Origin: Haemophilus haemolyticus
GTDB lineage: Bacteria; Pseudomonadota; Gammaproteobacteria; Enterobacterales; Pasteurellaceae
NCBI RefSeq assembly: GCF_003493605.1
Contig: NZ_QQKA01000002.1
Location: 124,001 to 188,000 of the forward strand
DNA: 64,000 nucleotides
Reading direction: 5' to 3'
The notes below the pieces were generated by a model. It did not search any database. It had not been told where the DNA came from and was given only the letters and a program-made list of their open reading frames with translations. Shown here piece after piece: positions 1 through 7,903 of the stretch (position 1 is the stretch's first letter; each line of letters starts with the position of its first letter). The position numbers and the translations under genes are program-made.

Positions 1-508
1 TGCCGTGTTGAGCAAGCTCTTTTGTTACTTTTTGAATAGCCTCAAAAATTTCTATTTCACTCGGTTTTTTACGAAAAGTATTTTTAAGATATTCTGCCAT
101 ATAACAAAAAGCAGCTTCAGAATCTGTAGAACCTATTGGCTGCAAAAAATGTTCTGTCATATCTGGTAGGTTTTTCAAATTACCATTATGCGCAAAAACC
201 CAGTTCTGCCCCCAAATTTCACGAATAAATGGGTGAGTATTTTCAATATTCACTTCACCCTGAGTCGCCTTACGAATATGTGCAATGACATTCAGAGACT
301 TGATTTTATATTGCTTCACACAATCAGCGATGGGGGAAAGGCTAGCAGCTTGATTGTCGCGAAAAATACGCACTCCACGCCCTTCAAAAAAAGCGATTCC
401 AAAGCCATCTGAATGACAATCAGTTAAACCAGCACGACGACGAAAACCTTCAAAAGAAAAGACAATATCCGTCGGCGTATTACAATTCATTCCGAGTAAT
501 TGACACAT
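1..508 (-). CDS. yafJ: YafJ-type class II glutamine amidotransferase, partial
   Basis: The gene runs off the left edge, so only the first 169 codons are present. The protein starts MCQLLGMNCNTP, so Cys2 would be the N-terminal nucleophile of class II (Ntn) glutamine amidotransferases after Met removal. AHIRKATQGEV, ENTHPFIRE and FAHNGNL are the conserved glutaminase motifs, and the spacing follows E. coli YafJ. The family hydrolyses glutamine, but the acceptor substrate of YafJ proteins is not established. The start at 508 is the only sensible one because the Cys must follow the initiator. The missing C-terminal part cannot be judged. Confidence 0.88.
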   Translation of the reverse strand, partial: MCQLLGMNCNTPTDIVFSFEGFRRRAGLTDCHSDGFGIAFFEGRGVRIFRDNQAASLSPIADCVKQYKIKSLNVIAHIRKATQGEVNIENTHPFIREIWGQNWVFAHNGNLKNLPDMTEHFLQPIGSTDSEAAFCYMAEYLKNTFRKKPSEIEIFEAIQKVTKELAQHG

Positions 509-776
509 AATTTAAATAAGATATAACCTCACAATATATGAGTGATTTAACACCATTATGAAAGGAATATCAATAGAGATTCTATGGATTTTTCATGTCA
601 TGTTAGTATTAGGTCCCTTATAAATGATGTTTTTAGTTAACACAGTATTTTCCAGAAATTATTACCGATTATTTCTAATGAGAGTTATTCAAAGAAATAG
701 GATTTGAAAATTAAAGTAATAAATATTAATAAAATAAATTAATCCAAGGAAATTTAAAGGGTATAGAAAGGGAAAA
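509..776. other. intergenic, AT-rich, no gene seen
   Basis: About 270 bases between the amidotransferase start and the tRNA. Very AT-rich with short runs of A and T. It should hold the leftward promoter of the amidotransferase gene, but I see no convincing box, hairpin or small ORF with a ribosome binding site. Confidence 0.5.
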
Positions 777-853
777 TGGTCCCCCCTACCGGACTTGAAC
801 CAGTGACCAAGCGATTATGAGTCGCCTGCTCTAACCGACTGAGCTAAGGGGGG
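777..853 (-). tRNA. tRNA-Ile2, anticodon CAU (lysidine type)
   Basis: Cloverleaf on the minus strand with a 7-bp acceptor stem of six C-G pairs plus T-A, D-arm beginning TAGCTCAG, T-loop GTTCAAGTC, and encoded CCA at 777-779. The anticodon is CAT, which could be read as Met. However the D-stem to anticodon-loop stretch GCAGGCGACTCATAATCGC is that of E. coli ileX/ileY, whose C34 is changed to lysidine by TilS so that it reads AUA. I therefore call it tRNA-Ile2 rather than tRNA-Met. It lies just downstream of glyS on the same strand but has its own promoter. Confidence 0.92.
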
Positions 854-865
854 AAAATCGCGGTG

Positions 866-894
866 ATTATAGAGAAATAATCACTTGAAGTCTA
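866..894 (-). promoter_or_regulatory. sigma70 promoter of tRNA-Ile2
   Basis: Read leftward, a perfect TATAAT (871-866) lies 17 bp after TAGACT (894-889), 12 bp upstream of the tRNA 5' end. The position fits a short-leader tRNA promoter. Inferred from sequence only. Confidence 0.6.
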
Positions 895-939
895 TAAAAG
901 AAGAGATGATTGATGAAAAATCAATCATCCCTTTTATCA

Positions 940-3006
940 TTATTGAAGCACTGAAATATCCGCCACTTGTAAGAACAAGCCTTGTAACGTATTTAAAATT
1001 GCTAAGCGGTTTTGGCGTAATGCTGGATCTTCAGCATTTACCATTACGTTATCAAAGAAGCTATCTACTGGTGCTCGTAAGTTCGCTAATTTATCTAATA
1101 CTGCGGTGTAATCGCCTTGTGCGATAAGCGGTTGTACTTCAGTGCGTAATGCAAGTACTGATTCAGCAAGAGCTTTTTCTGCTGGCTCTACACAAGCGGT
1201 CAAATTGATCTCACCGATTGCAGCATCTGCTTTTGCTAAGATGTTACTTACACGTTTATTTGCTGCCGCTAACGCTTCCGCTGAATCTAAAGTACGGAAG
1301 TGTGATACCGCACGCACACGTGCATCAAAATCAGCAGGGCGAGTTGGACGACGAGCTAATACCGATTGAATTACATCCACCGCAATGCCTTCATCTTGAT
1401 ACCACGCACGGAAACGACCGAGCATGAAGTCCACCACATCAGCAACCACATTTTGATTCGTGAGTTTATCACCGAAAAGTGCGGCTGATTTTTTCACTAA
1501 ATCTTCTAAATCCAATGGTAAGTTTTTCTCAACGATAATACGCAATGCACCTAATGCCGCACGACGCAATGCAAATGGGTCTGCGCTGCCTTTCGGTGCT
1601 TGGCCGATGCCGAAAATACCCGTTAAGGTGTCAAATTTATCCGCTAAAGCAACCGCACTTGCCACTAAAGATTTTGGTAATTCATCACCCGCAAAGCGTG
1701 GCATATATTGCTCATTTAATGCGACTGCAACTTCTTCATCTTCACCATCATGACGAGCATAATGCATACCCATTACGCCTTGGGTGTCAGTGAATTCAAA
1801 TACCATGTTGGTCATCAAGTCACATTTTGACAGTAAACCCGCACGTTTTGCTTTTGCTTCGTCTGCACCGATTTGTTTTGCAATTTCGCCTGCTAGTTGC
1901 TCAATACGGTCAGTTTTGTCTTTCAATGTACCCAATTGTTGTTGGAACAACACGGTTTCTAAACGCGGTAAACGATCAACCAGTTTTTGTTTTAAGTCGG
2001 TTTTGAAGAAGAATTCCGCATCGGTTAAACGTGGGCGAACCACTTTTTCGTTCCCTTCGATAATCGCGGTTGGATCTTCTGGGTTGATGTTTGAGACAAA
2101 AATAAAGTGCGGTAATAATTTGCCGTCTTTGTCATAAATTGGGAAATATTTTTGGTCGCCTTTCATGGTGTAGACCAAGGCTTCCGCAGGTACTGCTAAG
2201 AAACGTTCTTCAAATTTTGCCGCTAAAACATTTGGATATTCCACCAATGAAGTCACTTCTTCAAGCAAGCTTTCTTCAATATCAGCCACACCGCCAAGTG
2301 CGGTTGCTTTTGCTTGAGATTTTGCAAGAATTTCTGCTTTACGCTCGTTGAAATCTGCTACTACAGAACCTTTTTCACGTAATAATTGCGGATATTGGTC
2401 TGCGTGTTGAATTTCAAATTCTTTCTCGCCCAAGAAACGGTGGCCGCGAATAGTGCGAGCACTTGCCACACCTAAAATTTCGCCTTCAATTAACTCATCA
2501 CCTAACAACATAGTCACGGTGTGAACTGGACGAATAAACTGCACGGTTTTGTCAGCCCAACGCATTGGTTTTGGAATTGGCAATTTTTCCAATGCATTTG
2601 CCACAATATCGTTCAGCAAGTTTTTGGTCGGCTGACCCTCAATTTTTGCACGATGAACGAGCCATTCGCCTTTATCAGTCGCAATGCGTTCTGCTTGCTC
2701 AACGGTAATACCACAACCGCGCGCCCAACCTTCTGCCGCTTTAGTTGGTTTACCTTCTGCATCAAAGGCTGCAGATACTGCTGGCCCGCGTTTTTCGATT
2801 TCTTTACTCGGTTGCTGTGTGGTTAAGTTCAACACTTTCACCGCTAAACGACGTGGTGCCGCAAACCATTCGATTTTGTCGAAGGTTAAACCTGCTTGGT
2901 TCAATTCCGCCTCAACGTTATCCGCAAAAGAGGTCGCTAATGTTTTGAGAGCTTTTGGTGGCAGCTCTTCTGTGCCGATTTCTACTAGGAAGTTTTGGGT
3001 TGTCAT
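940..3006 (-). CDS. glyS: glycyl-tRNA synthetase beta subunit
   Basis: 688 aa, the normal length of the beta chain of the tetrameric (alpha2beta2) bacterial glycyl-tRNA synthetase, which charges tRNA-Gly with glycine in the cytoplasm. Family landmarks are the N-terminal [13 protein letters not shown], the [11 protein letters not shown] stretch near residue 50, and a C-terminal part resembling anticodon-binding and HD-type domains. The alpha subunit GlyQ is encoded on the same strand at 6797-7705. In many gamma-proteobacteria glyQ and glyS are adjacent, but here six genes separate them. The start ATG at 3006 is the only one in agreement with the conserved N-terminus. Confidence 0.97.
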   Translation of the reverse strand: MTTQNFLVEIGTEELPPKALKTLATSFADNVEAELNQAGLTFDKIEWFAAPRRLAVKVLNLTTQQPSKEIEKRGPAVSAAFDAEGKPTKAAEGWARGCGITVEQAERIATDKGEWLVHRAKIEGQPTKNLLNDIVANALEKLPIPKPMRWADKTVQFIRPVHTVTMLLGDELIEGEILGVASARTIRGHRFLGEKEFEIQHADQYPQLLREKGSVVADFNERKAEILAKSQAKATALGGVADIEESLLEEVTSLVEYPNVLAAKFEERFLAVPAEALVYTMKGDQKYFPIYDKDGKLLPHFIFVSNINPEDPTAIIEGNEKVVRPRLTDAEFFFKTDLKQKLVDRLPRLETVLFQQQLGTLKDKTDRIEQLAGEIAKQIGADEAKAKRAGLLSKCDLMTNMVFEFTDTQGVMGMHYARHDGEDEEVAVALNEQYMPRFAGDELPKSLVASAVALADKFDTLTGIFGIGQAPKGSADPFALRRAALGALRIIVEKNLPLDLEDLVKKSAALFGDKLTNQNVVADVVDFMLGRFRAWYQDEGIAVDVIQSVLARRPTRPADFDARVRAVSHFRTLDSAEALAAANKRVSNILAKADAAIGEINLTACVEPAEKALAESVLALRTEVQPLIAQGDYTAVLDKLANLRAPVDSFFDNVMVNAEDPALRQNRLAILNTLQGLFLQVADISVLQ

Positions 3007-3052
3007 TTTGTTTTCTCTGGTAAGGTGCGCCTTGGCACCATTTTATTTTAAT

Positions 3053-3523
3053 TTAATCTTTTTCAATAATAGCTTCACATTTCACCGGAAAATTAAGTGA
3101 ATTTGCAATAAAACACGCGTGATGCGCATTTTCATGTAATGCCAATGCCTTAACGGCATCCGACTCGCTTGAAATTCTCACACGAGGTTTTAATGTTGCC
3201 GAAATAAAGCGTCCTGCATGCTCAGAACTGCCTTCATCCATAATCGCTATTGCTTCATCACGGTATTCTTGCACAATAATGTTATTAACTGCACAAAAAT
3301 GTAAATACCATAATTTATGACAGGCAGAAATAGATGCCAGTAGCATATCTTCAGGATTCCAACGAGTTTTATCGCCACGAAAAGCAGGATCAGCAGAACC
3401 TAAAATATTAGGTTTATTCAATGCCGAAGCAATAAAATCCCGTTCGTATGCGATATAAGATGAAGTACCAGCTCCTAAATTTCCAACCCACTCTACCGTA
3501 GTTTGATAAGTATGTTGCTTCAT
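3053..3523 (-). CDS. OsmC family peroxide-resistance-type protein
   Basis: 156 aa. The protein has the OsmC/Ohr-family pattern: an N-terminal beta region (TTVEWVGNLG), MLLASISACHKLWYLHFCAV with the first conserved Cys in the ISACH motif on the central helix, and ENAHHACFIANSLN with the second conserved Cys in the C-terminal helix region. Family members reduce organic hydroperoxides through this Cys pair in the cytoplasm. Substrate is not evident from sequence. It ends 46 bases upstream of glyS and may be cotranscribed with it. Upstream is a gap of 480 bases full of repeats, so it probably has its own promoter. Confidence 0.85.
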   Translation of the reverse strand: MKQHTYQTTVEWVGNLGAGTSSYIAYERDFIASALNKPNILGSADPAFRGDKTRWNPEDMLLASISACHKLWYLHFCAVNNIIVQEYRDEAIAIMDEGSSEHAGRFISATLKPRVRISSESDAVKALALHENAHHACFIANSLNFPVKCEAIIEKD

Positions 3524-3604
3524 TATATTTTCCGTTATCTCTTATAGCGCATGTAAATTAAGAAATTCATGTCCTATTTGATTATTTTCTTCGTTATCAC
3601 TTCT

Positions 3605-3643
3605 GCCAAATCTCCCCTACCCCTCTTTGCTAAAGAGGGGATT
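3605..3643 (-). repeat. REP-like palindromic repeat, copy A (inverted)
   Basis: Core hairpin CCCCTCTTTGCTAAAGAGGGG flanked by the GGGGAGATTT arm. This copy is inverted relative to the copies at 3741-3796 and 3919-3981. It lies in a gene-free stretch between the OsmC and DUF559 genes. Confidence 0.8.
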
Positions 3644-3740
3644 GGATCTTTGGAGAATTAAATATTTATGTTCTACTTTAACGTTTTTTGAAAGCAGATA
3701 ATTTAATCTCTATTGAAATTAAAATGTAAATGAGTCAGTT

Positions 3741-3796
3741 ACTATCAATTTACTCAAGAAATCCCCCTCTTTAGCAAAGAGGGGTAGGGGAGATTT
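3741..3796 (+). repeat. REP-like repeat, copy B
   Basis: The unit starts TCAATTTACTCAAGAA, continues through the 9-bp-stem hairpin CCCCTCTTTAGCAAAGAGG and ends GGGGAGATTT. Copy C repeats the same order about 180 bases downstream. After copy B comes about 60 bases absent from copy C, then a segment (TTTAACCCAACCTAATGCTC) that is again related to the sequence after copy C. The two are therefore one longer duplicated block. Confidence 0.8.
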
Positions 3797-3918
3797 ACTC
3801 GCTTCGCTCGCACTTCGTACCGTTGCTAAAGCAACATTCAAACCCTTACGTTTGTGGCAGAGTTTAACCCAACCTAATGCTCAATAATCCCCCATATGCT
3901 AAAGTATAAATAGCCCGC

Positions 3919-3981
3919 TACTGTCAATTTACTCAAGAACTTCCCCCCTCTTTAGCAAAGAGGGGTTAGGGGAGATTTGGC
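3919..3981 (+). repeat. REP-like repeat, copy C
   Basis: Same TCAATTTACTCAAGAA leader and CCCCTCTTTAGCAAAGAGG hairpin as copy B, with GGGGTTAGGGGAGATTTGGC at the end. The related block runs almost to the stop codon of the DUF559 gene at 4004. The hairpin could also act as a terminator-like or mRNA-stabilising element. Confidence 0.8.
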
Positions 3982-4003
3982 ACAAGTTAATCCAACCTCA
4001 TAC

Positions 4004-4369
4004 TCAATCAGCCCTCACATTCTCCAAAAACAAATAAATCTGCTCGACTACCGCTTCAATTTCACGTATGACTTCATCATTGCTAAATCGCATCACTGTA
4101 AAACCAAGTGAATTTAATTCTGCATCTCGCAATGCGTCTTTTTCCTGATAATCAGGTTCATAATGCTGGCTACCGTCTAATTCAATAATCAGCTTTGCCT
4201 TTGCACAATAAAAATCAACGATATAACTTAAAAGTGGCTTTTGTCGATTAAATCGAAATCCTAATAATTGATCTCGATTGAGGCATTGCCATAGTTTTCT
4301 TTCCGCATCCGTTTGATCCGCTCGCAGTTTCTGCGAATTCTCTTTTAAGTATTTTTCATAGGGTTGCAT
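4004..4369 (-). CDS. DUF559 family Vsr-like endonuclease domain protein
   Basis: 121 aa, a single DUF559 domain of the PD-(D/E)XK nuclease superfamily (Vsr-like fold). Visible motifs are ERKLWQCLN, the basic GFRFNRQKP, IVDFYCAKAKLIIELDGSQH holding the likely catalytic D-x(n)-E-x-D-G-x-Q-H residues, and a C-terminal GFTVMRFSNDEV. The function of these small proteins is not established; they are often found scattered in genomes and near repeats. Here the stop codon abuts the REP-like copies. The gene starts 5 bases after the upstream phosphatase stop, suggesting cotranscription with it. Confidence 0.88.
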   Translation of the reverse strand: MQPYEKYLKENSQKLRADQTDAERKLWQCLNRDQLLGFRFNRQKPLLSYIVDFYCAKAKLIIELDGSQHYEPDYQEKDALRDAELNSLGFTVMRFSNDEVIREIEAVVEQIYLFLENVRAD

Positions 4370-4374
4370 GAAAG

Positions 4375-5640
4375 CTACTTCTTGCCGTTTTCAATACCCT
4401 CACTCAACACCTGTTGAAAACGCTCGTAATCACAAAAGCCATGCTCATCTTTTTCACAGCCTTTGAGGGTTAATGCTGTTTGGTTTGGTGGTGTCGCTAA
4501 ACTTAGTGGTGTGATGTTAATCAGCTGTTCAGTGGTTTGATACACATAATCCAACTTAAATTTGAGCTTGCCACTTGGTTTGTGCTTCCACACTTCAAAT
4601 AGCAACTTGCCACCGATTGGAATATTTTCCAATGAATCATTCAATTCGTAAGGCTCTACACCTAGTGCTGCAAGCAGAGCGACGATATTAGAATCGTGTC
4701 CAACCAATAAGTTAATTTTGTTTTCACTATTTAGCTGTTGCTGAATAAATGCTAACAACGGATATGAGGCATTTTGTGCCAACGCTTCGTTGTTTTTAAA
4801 TAACGTGCGGTAATATTCGTTTTTAATTTCGTTAATCGCACGCCATTTTTCTTGGCTATCCACGCGGCCGTTTGCGATTTCTGAATCAGGCTTACCCACA
4901 TAATGCGCAAGCAATAATGCACTGACAATTTTCTTTCCTGTACTAATAGAGCCAGTAATTTTGACCGACTTGCCGTCTTTAATACTGTATTCACCGAGTT
5001 TTCCACCTAAATCGCACTCGCCTTTTTGCAAGCAGTTTGGTGAATTTTTATAATCGATGATTTCACTTAATAACGCATAATTTGGTGCAAGTTTTTGCTG
5101 TAAAGCGGTTAAATCAACGTTATTTTTTGCAGATTCAATCAAGGCTTTACTTGGATTATGCGCCTGCGTGTTAAAAATCGGATCTTTTTCTGAACCAATT
5201 TTACCGTGATGTTGCAATTGAACATTACAGCCCGCAAATGCACCAGAAACAATCGCTTGCCCTGTTGCAATGGTGCGTTGCACACCATTCGCATAAGCGA
5301 AAATGCCTTCGCCCGATGCACAACGTTCTGTTGTTAGTAACCCTTTATCTGCAAGCCATTGACCTAAATACTGTCCGAAATAGGTTTCTAGCACCGTCCC
5401 TTTTGCAGTGAGATAGCCAGATGGTACATTCCATTTTGCCCATTCATAAGGGGAATATTTCGCCATTTCTTGCGGATCTTTTTCCACGGGTGAACGCAAT
5501 CCGTGTCGGCTGAAAATCAATACTTTCTCTAATTCATAATCAGAACTTGAGGAAGTTTGACCATTTTCTGTTGCAAACGCACTACTTGCTAAAGCTGAGC
5601 CAAGCAAAAGTGCGGTGAATTTTAGGGTTATTTTTTTCAT
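4375..5640 (-). CDS. periplasmic histidine acid phosphatase (Agp/AppA-like)
   Basis: 421 aa with a Sec signal peptide (MKKITLKFTALLLGSALASS, cleavage near AFA-TE). The histidine-acid-phosphatase signature RHGLRSP is at residues 45-51 and the second catalytic motif GHD at about 314-316. Length matches E. coli glucose-1-phosphatase Agp (about 413 aa) and phytase AppA. It should hydrolyse phosphomonoesters in the periplasm through a phosphohistidine at His46. Whether sugar phosphates or phytate are the substrate cannot be told. Paired cysteines are present (for example CLQKGEC and CEKDEHGFC), as expected for a periplasmic protein. It starts 9 bases after the membrane-protein gene. Confidence 0.88.
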   Translation of the reverse strand: MKKITLKFTALLLGSALASSAFATENGQTSSSSDYELEKVLIFSRHGLRSPVEKDPQEMAKYSPYEWAKWNVPSGYLTAKGTVLETYFGQYLGQWLADKGLLTTERCASGEGIFAYANGVQRTIATGQAIVSGAFAGCNVQLQHHGKIGSEKDPIFNTQAHNPSKALIESAKNNVDLTALQQKLAPNYALLSEIIDYKNSPNCLQKGECDLGGKLGEYSIKDGKSVKITGSISTGKKIVSALLLAHYVGKPDSEIANGRVDSQEKWRAINEIKNEYYRTLFKNNEALAQNASYPLLAFIQQQLNSENKINLLVGHDSNIVALLAALGVEPYELNDSLENIPIGGKLLFEVWKHKPSGKLKFKLDYVYQTTEQLINITPLSLATPPNQTALTLKGCEKDEHGFCDYERFQQVLSEGIENGKK

Positions 5641-5649
5641 ATTCGAGAC

Positions 5650-6096
5650 CTAATCATTTAATGTTGAAATTGAGCTATAAAAATTCAAGGCATATTTGGT
5701 GCCGTAAACTAACACCATAAATACTGCAACAATATTGACTACCGCAAAAAAGATTAGTTGTTTACTGTTGCTCTCCACCCAGAGCATTTTAAATAATGCG
5801 AGCGTACCAATATTTTCATCAAGTTCACTCTCTCCGCTTAATGCTCTTAAGGTTTTCAGCATCTTGCGTACAAAAGCGACAGTATTGATTGCCATGACGC
5901 TGAGTGCAATAAATCCAGAAGCGAGGCATAAAAACAGCACTGGTACATCACTCCACCCCCAATGTACCCAATCCATCTCAGAAAACATAAATAATGCCAG
6001 TGATAAAAACAACACAGCGGGTGTTAAATTTCGCAAAAACATTAAATAGTCATCGCCAATTTTAAATAAAAATTGCAAAAAACTGACCTTCTTCAT
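5650..6096 (-). CDS. inner-membrane protein of unknown function
   Basis: 148 aa. I do not recognise the family. Three likely membrane helices can be seen at about residues 24-41, 52-76 and 113-135, separated by a charged loop (RKMLKTLRALSGESELDEN). The N-terminus is short and basic. The start ATG overlaps the stop codon of the upstream lipoprotein gene by one base, and the next gene follows after 9 bases. It therefore sits within a tight operon with the lipoprotein and the phosphatase. Confidence 0.75.
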   Translation of the reverse strand: MKKVSFLQFLFKIGDDYLMFLRNLTPAVLFLSLALFMFSEMDWVHWGWSDVPVLFLCLASGFIALSVMAINTVAFVRKMLKTLRALSGESELDENIGTLALFKMLWVESNSKQLIFFAVVNIVAVFMVLVYGTKYALNFYSSISTLND

Positions 6097-6476
6097 TACT
6101 TACGAATCTTCCAACTTGTCTTGGTTTTCATTAAACTCACTTTACCATCTTTTGAGATATAGCCGTCTTTTACCACATCTAGAACCGTATTTTCTGGCAA
6201 ATCAGACGCAAACACTTCAACCTGTTGTTTATCTTCCGAAAGAATGCCGTAAACCGCTTGGGTTTTATTGGCTGGGTCATCTAGCTTAATATCCGCTACA
6301 TCAAACACTTGTACACAGGCTTTTCTCAAATAAGAATAAGACTGCCCCGCACTTGGTAAGCAACTATGAGCATCGGTTTGACCGCCCACAGTTGGCATTT
6401 CAGCTTGTGGTTGAGCATTGCTACAAGCGGTCAAAATCATCGCTGAAGTTGCAAAAGCTAACGCTTTTTTCATCAT
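6096..6476 (-). CDS. small predicted lipoprotein
   Basis: 126 aa. The N-terminus MKKALAFATSAMILTACSNA is a signal peptide ending in a lipobox (LTAC), so the mature protein should be lipid-anchored at the Cys. The body contains two further Cys (SCLPSAGQSY and KACVQVFDV), which may form a disulfide. No enzymatic motif is recognised. One base separates it from the glutaredoxin-like gene, and it overlaps the membrane protein downstream, so all three are probably one transcript. The first of the two adjacent Met codons is used here; either is possible. Confidence 0.78.
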   Translation of the reverse strand: MMKKALAFATSAMILTACSNAQPQAEMPTVGGQTDAHSCLPSAGQSYSYLRKACVQVFDVADIKLDDPANKTQAVYGILSEDKQQVEVFASDLPENTVLDVVKDGYISKDGKVSLMKTKTSWKIRK

Positions 6477-6477
6477 T

Positions 6478-6738
6478 TTAGAAAATCTCTTTTAATTTGG
6501 ATTCATCTAAAATAACACGATCATCATCTAACAATAATGCTGGAAAGCCCGCATAGCCTTGTGCTTTTGCATCATCAAATGCGGCGTGACGATCACGCAA
6601 GCGTAACCATTGTTTCAAATTCGGGATGGAAGATAGTACTTCCACTGACTCATAATCCACGCCCAAGCGTTTTAACTCTGCCACAAATGGCGCTGTATCC
6701 GGGCAATCTGTCGCATAATAAAGAATGGGTTTGCTCAT
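6478..6738 (-). CDS. glutaredoxin-like protein
   Basis: 86 aa with a thioredoxin-fold N-terminus. YYATDCPDTAPFVAELKRLG contains a single active-site Cys in CPDT, not the classical CPYC, so it is a monothiol-type site. FPALLLDDD gives the cis-Pro of the fold. A role in cytoplasmic thiol redox or glutathionylation is likely from family membership only. An AGGAG ribosome binding site precedes the ATG at 6738. An inverted uptake-signal pair separates it from glyQ. Confidence 0.8.
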   Translation of the reverse strand: MSKPILYYATDCPDTAPFVAELKRLGVDYESVEVLSSIPNLKQWLRLRDRHAAFDDAKAQGYAGFPALLLDDDRVILDESKLKEIF

Positions 6739-6751
6739 TTTGCTCTCCTAG

Positions 6752-6775
6752 AGTGCGGTCAAATTTCACCGCACT
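6752..6775. repeat. inverted pair of DNA uptake signals
   Basis: AGTGCGGT and ACCGCACT face each other across an 8-base loop between glyQ and the glutaredoxin-like gene. On the plus strand a T-run follows, on the minus strand it does not. It is therefore a weak terminator at best for glyQ, and the downstream genes may be read through. Confidence 0.7.
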
Positions 6776-6796
6776 TTTTTGAATTACCTTCAAGCG

Positions 6797-7705
6797 TTAT
6801 TTTTTACAACCAGGGAAACCTAAGGCTTCACGGCTTGCATAATAGGCTTCCGCCACACCTTTGGTTAAGGCACGAATGCGTAAAATATAGCGTTGACGTT
6901 CGGTGACCGAAATTGCTTTACGCGCATCTAACAAGTTGAAGCTGTGTGCTGCTTTCAAGATACGCTCGTAAGCCGGCAATGGTAATGGTTTTTCTAAGGC
7001 TAATAACTCTTGTGCTTCTTTTTCGTATTGATCGAAGCAGTAGAATAAGAAATCTGTGTTTGCGTGTTCAAAGTTATAGGTTGATTGCTCAACTTCGTTT
7101 TGATGGAACACATCACCGTAAGTAGTTTTGCCTAATGGGCCGTCAGACCAAACTAAGTCATATACAGAATCTACGCCTTGAATGTACATGGCTAAACGCT
7201 CTAAACCGTAAGTTACCTCGCCAGTTACTGGTTTACATTCTAAGCCGCCCACTTGTTGGAAATAGGTAAATTGGGTCACTTCCATACCGTTTAGCCATAC
7301 TTCCCAGCCCAAGCCCCATGCACCTAAGGTTGGGTTTTCCCAGTTATCTTCCACAAAACGAATATCGTTTTTGGTCGGGTCGAAACCGAGCATTTCAAGC
7401 GAGCCTAAATAAAGTTCTTGAATATTATCTGGAGAAGGTTTGATCACTACTTGGAATTGGTAGTAGTGTTGTAAACGGTTTGGGTTTTCGCCGTAGCGAC
7501 CGTCCGTCGGACGACGTGAAGGTTGCACATAAGCAAATGCCATCGGCTCTGGGCCTAAGGCACGTAATGCAGTCATTGGGTGAGAGGTACCTGCGCCCAC
7601 TTCCATATCAAAAGGTTGCACAATGGTGCAGCCTTGGTTTGCCCAATATTCTTGCAGGGCTAAAATCATACCTTGGAATGTTTTTACGTTAAATTTTGTG
7701 CTCAT
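6797..7705 (-). CDS. glyQ: glycyl-tRNA synthetase alpha subunit
   Basis: 302 aa, the standard alpha chain of the alpha2beta2 enzyme, carrying the class II catalytic core. Motifs include [14 protein letters not shown] at the N-terminus, [28 protein letters not shown] and [14 protein letters not shown]. The reading frame is open further upstream, but the family N-terminus [13 protein letters not shown] and the conserved length place the start at 7705. The upstream region up to 7904 is shared with the divergent receptor gene. glyS is 3.8 kb downstream on the same strand. Confidence 0.97.
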   Translation of the reverse strand: MSTKFNVKTFQGMILALQEYWANQGCTIVQPFDMEVGAGTSHPMTALRALGPEPMAFAYVQPSRRPTDGRYGENPNRLQHYYQFQVVIKPSPDNIQELYLGSLEMLGFDPTKNDIRFVEDNWENPTLGAWGLGWEVWLNGMEVTQFTYFQQVGGLECKPVTGEVTYGLERLAMYIQGVDSVYDLVWSDGPLGKTTYGDVFHQNEVEQSTYNFEHANTDFLFYCFDQYEKEAQELLALEKPLPLPAYERILKAAHSFNLLDARKAISVTERQRYILRIRALTKGVAEAYYASREALGFPGCKK

Positions 7706-7903
7706 AATCTTTGATCTAATGTGATTAAAAATGTCCGCATTATACTTGAAAGCGCAAGGCGGATAAAGGCGAAAAAGTGCGGTCAAAAAACGAATTTTTT
7801 TACAAAATGAACAGAATTTGTAAAGGAAATGAAAATTCTCAACTAGGAAATGAATTTCTATTGTGCCAAAATAGCGCACTTTTTAAAAAGAGGAACCAAC
7901 ATA

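Noticed and set aside
3600-3990. CRISPR array
   Set aside because: Only three unequal repeats, one inverted, with a palindromic core; no regular spacers and no cas genes.
6797-7879. Longer glyQ reading frame from 7879
   Set aside because: The first 58 residues lack similarity to GlyQ and overlap the divergent receptor start; the family N-terminus begins at 7705.
7706-7903. Possible cobalamin riboswitch in front of the BtuB-like gene
   Set aside because: No B12-box-like GCCACTG or long structured leader is seen; the 198 bases are mostly AT-rich and hold a single uptake signal.
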